Source: Dendrolimus kikuchii
Taxonomy: Eukaryota > Arthropoda > Insecta > Lepidoptera > Lasiocampidae
NCBI GenBank assembly: GCA_019925095.2
Contig: CM034412.1
Span: forward strand, 11,756,001-11,820,000
Reading direction: 5' to 3'
Length of the DNA: 64,000 nt
Shown here: piece after piece, positions 44,134-53,820 of the stretch
How the letters are laid out: each line of letters starts with the position of its first letter
Numbering within the stretch: position 1 is the stretch's first letter
Position numbers and translations under genes: made by a program
Notes under the pieces: model-generated
Seen by the model: only the letters and a program-made list of their open reading frames with translations
The model's database searches: none
Told to the model about the DNA's origin: nothing

Positions 44134-45212
44134 AGACAAACCATGTGTATACTATATAAGTTTGAAAAAATGCTTCACATCATTTGATGCTTTGTTCATG
44201 TAAGCTCCATCTATGTTTTTATTCCTTCCTCTTAAGAACATAAACATTTAATATGAACAAAGCATGTGTTAAAGTTACATTATTTCTAAACTATACGATC
44301 GATCGGACATTTCCTTAATTGAATAATAATGTTATATTTTTATTTATATGGTGATTAGCACCTATCTTGTATAGAGTAAGTAGTTCTCTATAATTTAACA
44401 TAATTTTATGTTATAACATTTATCTTTAATATGTGGTAATTATGTACAGAATATAATTCAAAATCTCAATTGTGTATAGACGGTATTCACTACATTTTAT
44501 TTTCATGTTGACAGATACGATAGATTTATACTCTGTTCAGTTTAGTATATTACATGTAAAACTTTAAGTATAATAATTTTATATAATATCTTATATAAAA
44601 TATTACCTAAAATTTCCAACCAATTAAATGAAATTCTTTTCATTCATAAACCCTTTAATTAAAATAGTTTATCAATGACTTCAATCCGCTATCGGTTGTG
44701 CCAATTTGCTAAGTTTCTTATACTGTAAAATTGTTTGAGGGATGGAGAGGTGTTCAAAAAATGCTTGTCGAATGTGAAAAGTCAGTATATGTAATATGTT
44801 AAAACCGTAAGGTTCTCTGATTATAAATATGTGACTGGTTCTGTTCTTTTATTACCATTAACCCTTCTGGGTTGTTGCAAGTATTACACATGCTATGAGT
44901 CATTGCATTCGGGGAATTAAATTGTATAAAAAAAATATATTTAGTAATCCCAGAAACAATTGATAGTATGAATGTTACTGTTGTTTTTATACACTTGATA
45001 ATAATAAATGATAATGAATTCAAATAAATGGAATAATATTATTTGTATAATGTTAATAAGATAGACATATTTTATTTAATTGATGAATGAGCTCAAACTG
45101 GCATTTATTTTGTGAAATTTTTATTTAAGGCATGCATAAAAATATTGTTTTTAGTCTGCCATTCATCAAAATATGAATTATTCTTTATTTTACGTATATA
45201 TATAATAGACTA
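44134..45212. other. Gene-free AT-rich spacer
   Basis: No coding or repeat signal that I can support. Confidence 0.45.
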
Positions 45213-45840
45213 GAGATTTCCCAGCGACTATGTCGCGTGAAAAACTGGTATATGTAAGTAGCTTTATATTACGTACATAAAAATTTAATTAGGTGTTTTA
45301 TATAATACTTTAATATCTTTACCTACATATAGAAAGAAACTAAGTCAATATAGTGTAGACAACTGCACAGCAGAACATAAAGAAAAGTCGCAGCCAACCT
45401 GATTAGAAGTATCTAATACGTAATGAATGACATGTGGGCAACATGACAACGTATTTGTTATTGAATTACAGCGATAATTGTCCACATCGCAATTGCAGCG
45501 CCATTTATTTTGCTAATCCGTCTATTCCAAGTAAACGACGTCTTTTATCGGTGTAAAACGTATCCTAAGTATTGATTCAGGTTAGCCAAGCCAGCTTTAT
45601 GTCCAGTTTCATTCATATACGTTCAATAGTTTCCAAAAAAGATGCGATCGCAACGCCATCTTTTCCGCTATTTTTATCTAGCCCATGGAAACGACGCCAT
45701 TTATCCGGATAAATAGTTTCTACTAATAATACTAGTATCCTAAGTTACTCCCCGTGATATAAGTTAGCTCCGTTTCGAATTTCATTTAAATCTGTCAGTC
45801 GTTTTCACGTGATGGTCATATAGACACAGACATAAAAAAT
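45213..45840. repeat. Non-LTR or SINE tail repeat
   Basis: GACTAGAGATTTCCCAGCGA at the left. On the right, TTAGCTCCGTTTCGAATTTC and GTCGTTTTCACGTGATGGTC, then ATATAGACACAGACATAAA: the tail style of insect RTE-like elements (inference). Confidence 0.5.
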
Positions 45841-46355
45841 CTAAAAATTTCATTTTCGGAATCGCTTGGTTCGAATTATCCCCCCCTGATTTTTTTCACA
45901 TTCCCAAACTTAATGTGCAAACTCGAACCATTTACAGATTTAGGGCCGCTTTCATAAGGTTGCTTAAATTTATTTAAGAAACACAAAACGTATTTAATAC
46001 CCTTAAATACAATTAGCGTCTTGCACAACGCAAAATATGCCGCTGAATACGTTTAAAGAACTGTCAATACGTTTTGTGTAAAACGTATTTAGGCAGTTTA
46101 ATATGATTAACTAATTTTATTTAAAGGCGATCATTATGCAAGCGGCCCTTATTGTAGTATAGGTAAAATTGTAGTCTTTTGTTTTTTATATTTGATGTTT
46201 TCTATCGTTTCAGATTAAATCATTAAATAACATTAAGGACAACTCAACATCCTGATTACTTAATAGGTATAAAGTAGTTATGTATTATATTAAGTTCAAT
46301 AAATCTACCTTCTAAAATTTAAAAGAATTTACTTACATTTATTTAAACAAAGAAA

Positions 46356-46682
46356 ATGGCTCACGCTATAACATCTCAACCAACTTTAAAATCTGATTAC
46401 ATACCAACAAAGCCAAAAGAACAATCAGAAAATGATCCTACCGAAGAATGTTTAACCAATGCTGAGTATGTCTCATCACCCAGTGATGAGGAAGATGATG
46501 GGAATCCAACCGATTGCTGCTGTTATTTTAGTCCAGAAGGACCTTATCACCGCCTGAATTGTCTTACATTTTGCTGTAGATGCTGTGGAAAATGCATAGA
46601 TGAATGCTTTGAAAGTTGTGCCAATAGTATTACAAGTTGTTGTGATGAAGATAATGAAAATCGGCCGGTTAATCCTGTATAG
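46356..46682 (+). CDS. Small Cys-doublet protein without repeat tail
   Basis: A 108-aa protein that I do not recognise. It starts MAHAITSQPTLKSD, close to MAAVITTQPTLKSD of the gene at 52146. Residues 15-50 are acidic and polar. Residues 52-95 form a cysteine core: DCCCYF, NC, FCCRCCGKC, ECFESC, SCC, 14 Cys in all. The last residues, DEDNENRPVNPV, replace the long tails of its relatives. No signal peptide. The ATG has an AAAGAAA context; a TATCGTTTCAG acceptor at 46213 suggests a 5' UTR exon. An R1-like insertion begins two bases after the TAG, so the original 3' UTR is displaced. The cysteine pattern suggests metal binding or disulphide cross-linking, unproven. Confidence 0.78.
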   Translation: MAHAITSQPTLKSDYIPTKPKEQSENDPTEECLTNAEYVSSPSDEEDDGNPTDCCCYFSPEGPYHRLNCLTFCCRCCGKCIDECFESCANSITSCCDEDNENRPVNPV

Positions 46683-46683
46683 T

Positions 46684-47160
46684 CTTTTTTTTATTTGTTA
46701 ACGCAGAGGGTATATATTTCGTACCTAACTGAGTCCCTCTTGAGTGAGAAGGTGGGACCGACCCGCGGCGAGAAGCGTCGCGTAGCGTGTGCGAAGACTG
46801 GTAAAGATGTTCCCAACTACTTCGCTAAACCTAAACCTGCGTCCCATACCCGCGCTTATGTGGAAGATCATGAGGTCATGAGTGAAGCTACTTCCATGAT
46901 CAACCACGCAACAAGCTTTGGTCACTCGGGGAAGCAGATTTCTTTACCAACAGAGGTTAGATAATGCAGGGGACCCCTGTGATGGAGTCATGGGAGGAGA
47001 TTTTGCGCATACCTACGTCTCCGGAGGCCAGTCTGACGACGGCGTCCGGGATTCGTATGCACAGCTCTCACCCTCTCTCTCTGCAGCTTCTTTGCGGGAC
47101 ATTACTGCCTCGCAAAAGGAAGAAACCGCCGAGCAATGATCGTCGCTGTGGAATGCTAAC
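46684..47160 (-). mobile_element. Second R1-like family, 3' end fragment abutting a stop codon
   Basis: A T run at 46685-46693 (its poly-A tail) follows the TAG of the Cys-doublet gene. The 3' UTR matches 40490-40960, then the similarity stops near 47160 in the first coding residues. On the plus strand, the host gene transcript would run into the antisense of this element. Confidence 0.82.
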
Positions 47161-47260
47161 CTAAGGCCTGACTTACATTCACAATAAGTAAGAAACCACT
47201 TGTGAAACTAGAGTTAAGCACTTTTCATAGCTTCATCGCAGTTTGCACAGACATCTACTT

Positions 47261-47400
47261 ATGGCCGGTTCCTATATCTAACTATTCATTCAATTGCCTT
47301 ACCATCTGTTGAATTGTGACATTACTTGTATGGAGTTTATGTGAAATTTTGACCCTTAGCAAGGCAAATGAATGATCATTAAGATATAGGAACCAGCCAT
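47261..47400. mobile_element. Palindromic MITE (CCGGTTCCTATATC family), 140 bp
   Basis: Left ATGGCCGGTTCCTATATCT and right AGATATAGGAACCAGCCAT are reverse complements but for one base. The interior continues the palindrome (TTCATTCAATTGCCTTACC against GCAAGGCAAATGAATGA). Copies lie at 14428-14547, 31285-31390, 51735-51838 and half at 33665-33717. Confidence 0.85.
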
Positions 47401-47479
47401 TAATCGAAATTATATTAAATTGGCAAATGAGAATGACCATCTTAGTATATAGAATTGCCCCAGGTTGAAAAATTATTTG

Positions 47480-47660
47480 CCATTGACGTTACTTATTTAA
47501 TAAAACTACGTTTTAACAGTTTTAAGCGCGGTAATTTATTTGATTTTTATTATTCCGACGTTTCGACCGCTTTTCAGTAGCCGGAATCACGGAAGACAAA
47601 GATGTCATTTGTCAATGACTATTGTTACAGTTTTATTTAGCCTACCGCCAACTTGTTATA
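47480..47660. repeat. Repeat C (ACGTTTCGACCGCTTTTCAG) copy
   Basis: AAAACTACGTTTTAACAG, TTTTAAGCGCGG, CCGACGTTTCGACCGC and CGGAAGACAAAGATGTCATT. Related segments lie at 6000-6120 and 14100-14260. Confidence 0.6.
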
Positions 47661-47724
47661 TAGATATGTTTTTTCAATCAATCAATCAAAATTATTTTTG
47701 TTAATTCGTAATTTAATAGATACT

Positions 47725-48045
47725 AGTAGTCGCCCGTGGTCGAAATTCTCCCATAATGATTTGTTGTCAAAGACTATACTTTTATAATCAGAGATTTCGC
47801 CAAGGCAACAATAAACAAAAGAGTATTTATGCGTGTGTGTGTAAAATACATGGTAGTTTTGTGTAATGTATTTTTTTTTATTGATTTAATGTATTATTTA
47901 TGCATATTTTTTTTTAAATATTACCATTCGTCGCATCTTCTCTATATAAACTATAAGTGTGCGAAATTTCATACTTCTCCGTCCGCGCAATTTTCGTAAA
48001 AAGGGGTACAAAGTTTTTGCTTCACGTATTAACATATAGATTTGT
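47725..48045 (+). repeat. Repeat E copy
   Basis: Starts ATACTAGTAGTCGCCCGTGG and contains TCTATATAAACTATAAGTG, ending GGGGTACAAAGTTTTTGCTT. The opposite-strand match is 34060-34385. Confidence 0.65.
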
Positions 48046-48096
48046 GGAATATACAATTGTCATTAGTAAATTGTGTCAATTCATAATCTTCACACA

Positions 48097-48266
48097 TGTG
48101 GTAATTCCGACTCGGTAGCCAGGCCACACATTATGTTTTTTTAAATTTATAAACCTGATATTGTAAATGTCAGTGTCAAAATATAGTGGAAGAGGTAGTC
48201 TATGAATAAACGATGTAAGACTGTTCTAAGGAAGTTTGTTTTGCTTTTCTTCAAACAAAACCCACA
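48097..48266 (+). repeat. 5' LTR
   Basis: Begins TGTGGTAATTCCGACTCGG and ends AACCCACA, so TG to CA. Shares AGCCAGGCCACACATTATGT and GGTAGTCTATGAATAAACGA with the 3' LTR. Confidence 0.85.
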
Positions 48267-48272
48267 ACTTTA

Positions 48273-48290
48273 TGGGGGCTCGTGCCAGGA
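48273..48290 (+). promoter_or_regulatory. Primer binding site, tRNA-Pro-like
   Basis: TGGGGGCTCGT, then GCCAGGA, lies seven bases after the 5' LTR. Its first 11 bases equal the tRNA-Pro primer site known from mammalian gammaretroviruses; the rest differs. Confidence 0.6.
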
Positions 48291-48557
48291 TCATAGGATC
48301 CAGGATCATGGATCATGTAAGAATCCTGCGAAGCATTGTTTTAACGTGAGTTTTGATCTGATGATTACGAAACAACCTCGAAATTAAAATTGAAGACGAG
48401 TCATTGTGTGCTGTTTTACCGACACTAATTTGCATAATGATACCAGCGCATAAAATTTCCCAGAATTTGGAATAAAGACTATTATTTTTCTTTTATGAAG
48501 ACGTTTTATGAATTGGTTATTTTTTACGACTGAAAGACTTACAACCAATCATACAAG

Positions 48558-51077
48558 ATGCCACCGAAGAAAAATAAAGATATCGAAGACTCAGATAGTA
48601 ATTGTTCAGAAGCTGGTTACAGAGTACGAATTTCATTTAGCGACTTGGAAAAATCAATGACACCGTTCACAGGCGATGATACCTACCCTATTACGAATTG
48701 GCTGACCGATTTTAATGACACTGCAAATTTAATGGAATGGAATAATCTTGAAAAACTTATTTACGCGAAGAGACTGCTTTCAGGTACAGCTAAATTATTT
48801 TTACGATCGCTAGGCTCTATTACGTCATGGGATACATTAAAAGAATCTTTATTAGAAGAATTTGGTTCGAAATTAAATAGTGCTAGCATTCACAAGAAAT
48901 TAGCATCACGCAAAATGAAACCGGATGAGACATATCAACAGTATTTTTTACATATGAAAGAACTGGCGTTGCATGGAAATTTAGAAGATGAGGCACTTAT
49001 TGAATATGTTATTGATGGAATTCGTGATTCTGAAATAAATAAGGCCATTCTTTACGGAGCCACTGATATCAAACAATTTAGAAAGAAACTTGAAGTATAT
49101 GCACAGATTAAAGAACACAAGATGCAACAAAGACCTATTCAGATGACAACCGGACGTAAAAATCATACCATCAAAAGATGCTACAATTGTGGTGAAACTG
49201 ATCACCAATCACCAGCTTGTACTAAAGGTATAAAATGCTTCAAATGTAATGGATATGGACATAAGTCAAAAGAATGCCAAAGTTCTACAAATAAGACACT
49301 GAAAATTCAAGATGAGAAAGTTAGTACAGATGTTGTTAAGCCATATAAAGAAGCGAAAATTAACGGAGTTACAGTTAAAACCTTTATTGATACTGGAAGC
49401 GATGCGAATTTAATTTGTGAGAGTTATTACAAACAAAATTTTCTCGAGAATAATGATTATAATATTAAAGATACTCTCAAATTATCAGGAATAGCCGAGT
49501 ACGAAGTTTGCACGAAGGGATCTTTTATGGCAAAAGTTGAAATCGACAACGTTAATTTTGAAACCTTGATGCATGTTATCGACGATGATGTAATACCTGT
49601 TAATGTCATACTTGGAAACCCGATATTAAAAGACGTTGAAATTATTTTCTCTGCCGACGGGATCTCTGTAAAAAGAATATTACACCTTACACAAATTAAC
49701 GACTACGAAGAAGAATTTGATGAGAAATATGATATCAAGAAGCTGAAATATAAAGACAAGATTAAACATTTATTGGATAATTACAATAACTTGAAGACTA
49801 GAAAGAAGGAATCAAATGTTAAATTGAAAATCATACTTACTGATGAAGATCCTATACACCAGACTCCACGAAGGCTGTCACCTCTAGAAAAGGACATAGT
49901 TAATAAACAGATACAAGGATGGTTAGATCAAGAAGTAATAAAACCTAGTAAATCGGAATATGCAAGCCCTATCGTGTTAGCGAAAAAGAAAAATGGAAGC
50001 TACAGATTATGTATAGATTTTAGAAAGCTAAATAAGAAGATTATAAAGGAAAAGATACATGCTGTTGCAAAATTTAAAAAGCCTCATAATATCAAATCAT
50101 TACGATCATTTTTAGGACTGACTGGCTATTTTAGAAAATTTGTTAAGAACTACTCAATAATAGCAAAGCCACTAACAGAATTATTGAAGACTAATGTTAT
50201 GTTTAACTTTGATCTAAAGTGTGAGAGAGCTTTCGAAGAATTGAAACATATTTTATGTTCCTCACCAGTTTTACGAATTTACAACCCTAATTTTGAGACA
50301 GAGTTACATACAGACGCAAGTATAGACGGATATGGAGCTGTTTTATTGCAAAGGAATCCACACGACAATCAGCTACACCCTGTTCACTATATGAGCAAAA
50401 AGACTACTCCTGCTGAGAAGAAATACCATAGTTACTACTTAGAAATTTTAGCTATTGTAGAAGCTGTCAAGAAATTCAGAGTTTACTTACTTGGAGTCCG
50501 CTTTAAAATTGTGACTGACTGCTCAGCCCTAACTATGACGTTACAGAAAAAAGACTTACCTCCGAGAGTTGCTCGATGGGCACTCCTTCTTGAAGAATTT
50601 GACTATAAGATAGAACACCGATCTGGAACCCAAATGAGACACGTAGACGCTTTGAGCAGAAATCCTGTTAGTCTAATACTTACCGAAACTACAGCACGTC
50701 TGAAGAGAGCTCAAGATGATGACCTGAAGATAAAACTATTAAAGAAAATTTTAGAAAAAGAGTCATATGAAAATTTTATTCTGGAGAATGGAGTTTTATG
50801 TAAAGCTAAAGATGGAACTAAACTGATTGTTGTACCTAAAAAGATGCAGAATGAAATAATAAGAAAATGTCATGAAAAGGGTCATTTTGGAATTTTGAAA
50901 ACTGAGGAATTAATTAATAGAGATTACTACATAGATAATTGTAAAGAAAAATTTGAAATTCAACGATTAGAACTTATAGAAAGGCGAGGCAAAATATTCA
51001 GAAAATTCAGGAAGAAAATAGGAAAGTTTATAATAAAAAGAGAACACAAGCTATACAGTACGAAATTGGAGATTTAG
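48558..51077 (+). pseudogene. Gag-Pol remnant of the LTR element
   Basis: Single open frame of 839 codons starting MPPKKNKDIEDSDS. Gag: WLTDFNDTANLMEWNNLEKL, then KRLLSGTAKLFLRSL. Two zinc knuckles, CYNCGETDHQSPAC and CFKCNGYGHKSKEC, lie around residues 215-250. Aspartic protease has FIDTGSDANLI. RT begins normally (VIKPSKSEYASPIVLAKKKN, LCIDFRKLNKK) but passes directly to FLGLTGYFRKF, so the YxDD region is gone. RNase H shows TDASIDGYGAVL and the Ty3-type RNase H end, EHRSGTQMRHVDALSR. The integrase zinc finger is partial (CHEKGHFGILKTEELI); the DDE core is absent. Confidence 0.92.
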
Positions 51078-51298
51078 TTGCGATTAAGAGAACACAATTT
51101 GTACAAGGATATAAGTTAAACCCGAAATATTTAGGACCATATAAAATTATAGAGAAGAAGAAAAATGACAGATACGTTGTAAGGAAAATTGGCAATGGTG
51201 AAGGACCTATGAATACCACCAGTTCAGCAGATTTGATGAAACCCTGGTCCAATGGCGATGAAGATGAAGTATCACATTCATCTGGGTCAGATGAATAA
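51055..51298 (+). pseudogene. Integrase C-terminal (GPY/F) piece of the LTR element
   Basis: Another frame encodes YEIGDLVAIKRTQF, KYLGPYKIIEK and the acidic end SHSSGSDE, terminating TAA at 51298. The GPY motif is typical of Ty3/gypsy integrases. It overlaps the end of the gag-pol frame, showing a deletion with frame change. Confidence 0.8.
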
Positions 51299-51311
51299 TG
51301 CAGGATAGCCG

Positions 51312-51485
51312 TGTGGGATTCGAAGACGCATTCCGACTCGGTAGCCAGGCCACACATTATGTTTTTTAAATTTATAAACCTGATATTGTAACTGTCAGTG
51401 TCAAAATATAGTGAGAAGAGGTAGTCTATGAATAAACGATGTAAGACTGTTCTAAGGAAGTTTGTTTTGCTTTTCTTCAAACCAC
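51312..51485 (+). repeat. 3' LTR
   Basis: Begins TGTGGGATTCGAAGACGCAT and runs to TTCTTCAAACCA. Identical to the 5' LTR over long stretches. The last bases differ from the 5' copy, so the exact end is uncertain. Confidence 0.82.
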
Positions 51486-52125
51486 TATGCTATTCAATAA
51501 CTGTAACATTAGGCACTAAATATTACCTATTAACTTACTTTATAAGAGATGAGTAAAAATTGTTGACAGGCAAGCTTTTAGAAAAGACGCACATTTTTAG
51601 AAAAAAAAAAAAACAATAGCACGGATAGATATAGACGCTCGTAAAAATATTATGTATCCGTCAAACTGCCCGTCGAAAAGTATTTAAAAGAAAGCTAAGT
51701 TAAAAAAACGGCCTCCTATAACTTACCAATCGTTCACTTGCTCTACTATCGGATACAATTTGACATAAGCTCCATACAAGTAATGTCAAAATTCAACCGA
51801 TGGTAAGGTGAATTAATAGTAAGGAATCGGCTATGAATAAACTTTAATGTTATATTGTTTATACTTGGCTGTTTTGTATGACGAGTTTGCTGACCACTAC
51901 TATATAGACCACAGAGGCAGTCACAATGCGTCAACTGACACGCACTTGACCGATTTTTATTAAACTGAATAAAGTTTGCCAGTCTTAGGACTTACATGGT
52001 AGAATTCAGCGCATTTTTAATAATCGTTATTTATATTTTATTTATACATTTTAAGCGTAGCTACATTTTTTTAATAATAAACAATTGAAAAAGATTTCAA
52101 TTTGTTTTATTTATCCACATTTCAG
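51486..52125. other. Spacer and putative 5' intron of the Cys-Ser-Gly repeat gene
   Basis: 51735-51838 is a copy of the palindromic CCGGTTCCT MITE (CTCCATACAAGTAATGTCA, CCGATGGTAAGGTGAATTA). The sequence before 52126 ends in CCACATTTCAG, a good splice acceptor. The upstream exon was not found. Confidence 0.5.
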
Positions 52126-52145
52126 GCTGTAGAATACCATAAAAA

Positions 52146-52706
52146 ATGGCAGCAGTTATTACAACACAACCTACTCTTAAGTCGGACTTACCTACTGCAG
52201 AGCCTCTAGAACATCTATTAAAGAATGTGTCAGAAGACGAAATTAACAATGAACAGACTGTGGATGAAGAAAACATGACAGCCGAAGAGAGATTAGAAGA
52301 GGAAAAAAAGAAAAGAGACCAAGAGAGATTAGAAGAGGAAAAAAGGAAAAGAGAAAGTGATAACACGTACGTAGCAGGAAATTGTTGTGTTTGGTATGAA
52401 GACGATGACGATGTATACTGTATGGTAGACAGTCTGGTTTTATGTTACAGATCTTGCTTTAGCGGTTGTTGCAATAATTGTACAAATTGTTGCGAATGTG
52501 AGTCTAATGATTGTTGTTGTGCTGGAGGCTCTGCAGATCATGATGCATCTGCTGATTGTAATTGCGACGGCTGCTGTGATTGTTCAGGGTGTGATTGTTC
52601 TGGGTGCGATTGTTCAGGGTGTGATTGTTCAGGGTGCGATTGTTCAGGGTGCGATTGTTCAGGGTGCGATTGTTCAGGGTGCGATTGTTTTGGGTGTGAT
52701 TTGTAA
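52146..52706 (+). CDS. Cys-rich protein with (DCSGC)n tail
   Basis: A 186-aa protein that I do not recognise. It starts MAAVITTQPTLKSD, shared with the gene at 46356. Residues 38-75 contain a duplicated charged segment (ERLEEEKKKRDQ, then ERLEEEKRKRES) likely to be helical. The core from about 79 has GNCCVWYEDDDDVYC, LCYRSCFSGCCNNC, CCEC and DCCC. The tail is seven DCSGC units plus DCFGC, ending DL. I count 34 Cys, about 18 per cent. No signal peptide. The dense C-x-C and C-x-x-C pattern recalls metallothioneins, but no homology is claimed. The ATG follows a splice acceptor (exon from 52126) by 20 bp. Decayed copies of the tail lie after the stop. Confidence 0.82.
   Translation: MAAVITTQPTLKSDLPTAEPLEHLLKNVSEDEINNEQTVDEENMTAEERLEEEKKKRDQERLEEEKRKRESDNTYVAGNCCVWYEDDDDVYCMVDSLVLCYRSCFSGCCNNCTNCCECESNDCCCAGGSADHDASADCNCDGCCDCSGCDCSGCDCSGCDCSGCDCSGCDCSGCDCSGCDCFGCDL
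52575..52697 (+). repeat. 15-bp coding minisatellite (TGCGATTGTTCAGGG)
   Basis: Eight tandem units, five of them identical, encode DCSGC. Differences are TGTGAT/TGCGAT, TTCTGG and TTTTGG. High identity implies recent expansion or gene conversion. Confidence 0.9.
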
Positions 52707-52910
52707 ATTCATATTAAAAATGTTGCACGCAACGCGCTGGAGGCAATGACGCCTCCGATGATTGTTGCGAGGGTGCGATTTTTTATTTCATATTAAAAAT
52801 GTTTTGATTGAAATGATTATTACGAGGGCTGCGTTGAATGTTCTGATTTTGATGATGGTGATTGTTCAGGGTATGGATTTTTAAATTCGTATATTTAAAA
52901 AACACAAGTG
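52698..52910 (+). repeat. Three successive decayed gene-tail units after the stop codon
   Basis: Three starts can be aligned: TGTGATTTGTAAATTCATAT at 52696, TGCGATTTTTTATTTCATAT at 52775 and TATGGATTTTTAAATTCGTA at 52872; the first two are followed by TAAAAATGTT. Between them are relics such as GATGATTGTTGCGAGG and GATGATGGTGATTGTTCAGG, which look like the coding repeat. Confidence 0.65.
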
Positions 52911-53820
52911 AGTGTTGTGTATTTATACATATACAGCCAATATGGAACTTCTTTTGAAATGTATACTCGAATTTGGATAATTTTACATTTTTCTAGAGAT
53001 GCTTATGTGTAACCTTATTTTTAAAGCTTGTCTTAAGTAATGGAGTCAATTTAGTGTTCACTAATTGTATAACCATTATACTTTAAGGGACCTTACCTTG
53101 TTTAAATCCCATTAATTATATACTGTAAGACTGTAATAATTTATCTATTTTGTTATGTAAGTCTTTAGATAATGAGTTTTTTCATCCTAATATCTCAACT
53201 TAGGAAATATAAAGAAAGGAAAAATAAATAAATGTTTTCAGTTACAATCACAATTATTTATGTATTTTTCGAGTCATTTGAAACTTAAAATTCTTCTTCC
53301 AAGAAATTTTCAAAATTTCGCTTGAAACGATTAGCCCCCGATATAATTACACCAACAAGTTTAGTACAATACAAATAACTTATATAATAAGCTTGAAATT
53401 TAGGTTTATTAATAATAATCTATAAATACTTTTTATTAGAAATTGAAGTGCCAAAAACATAGACAATAAAATAAGTACCTATCTATATGTAGAAAATATA
53501 GTTATTTTATATTTAATAATTTTATTTTAGAATATATAATATTCGTTTTTAATGTTGTAATCTGTCTTATTAATTTATTATGTTACATATTTAATTGTCT
53601 TCCAATGCCAGGAATTCAAAATGGAATTCCATTCCCTTTAGCGCACTTAAGATGGCGGTGTACAATATCGTTGAATAATTACAACGCGCTGACGTGATCA
53701 TAAGTGCAAATGTAAACTACAAGTGATGGTCATATTTGGTGGATGTCCATGCCAGCGATTCCAACATCTACAACATAGATGATACACTATATATAAGAAT
53801 CTATAAACTTCAAAATGTCC
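52911..53820. other. AT-rich spacer
   Basis: An AATAAATAAA at about 53224 may be the polyadenylation site of the gene at 52146. No gene or repeat family recognised. Confidence 0.45.

Larger units (their letters stand above)
48097..51485 (+). mobile_element. Ty3/gypsy-type LTR retrotransposon, internally deleted
   Basis: About 3.4 kb: 5' LTR, primer site, gag-pol remnant, 3' LTR. The two LTRs are near identical apart from an indel of about 11 bp near the left end of the 5' copy. Coding parts keep Gag, protease, RT start, RNase H and integrase ends, but the middle of RT and the integrase core are missing. It would need another copy to move. No matching target duplication was found. Confidence 0.92.

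Noticed and set aside
52575..52697. Regular short repeats looking like a CRISPR array
   Set aside because: Contiguous 15-bp units in frame in a coding region, with no spacers, in a eukaryote.
52498..52749. 83-codon frame overlapping the DCSGC gene
   Set aside because: A +1 shadow of the same minisatellite.
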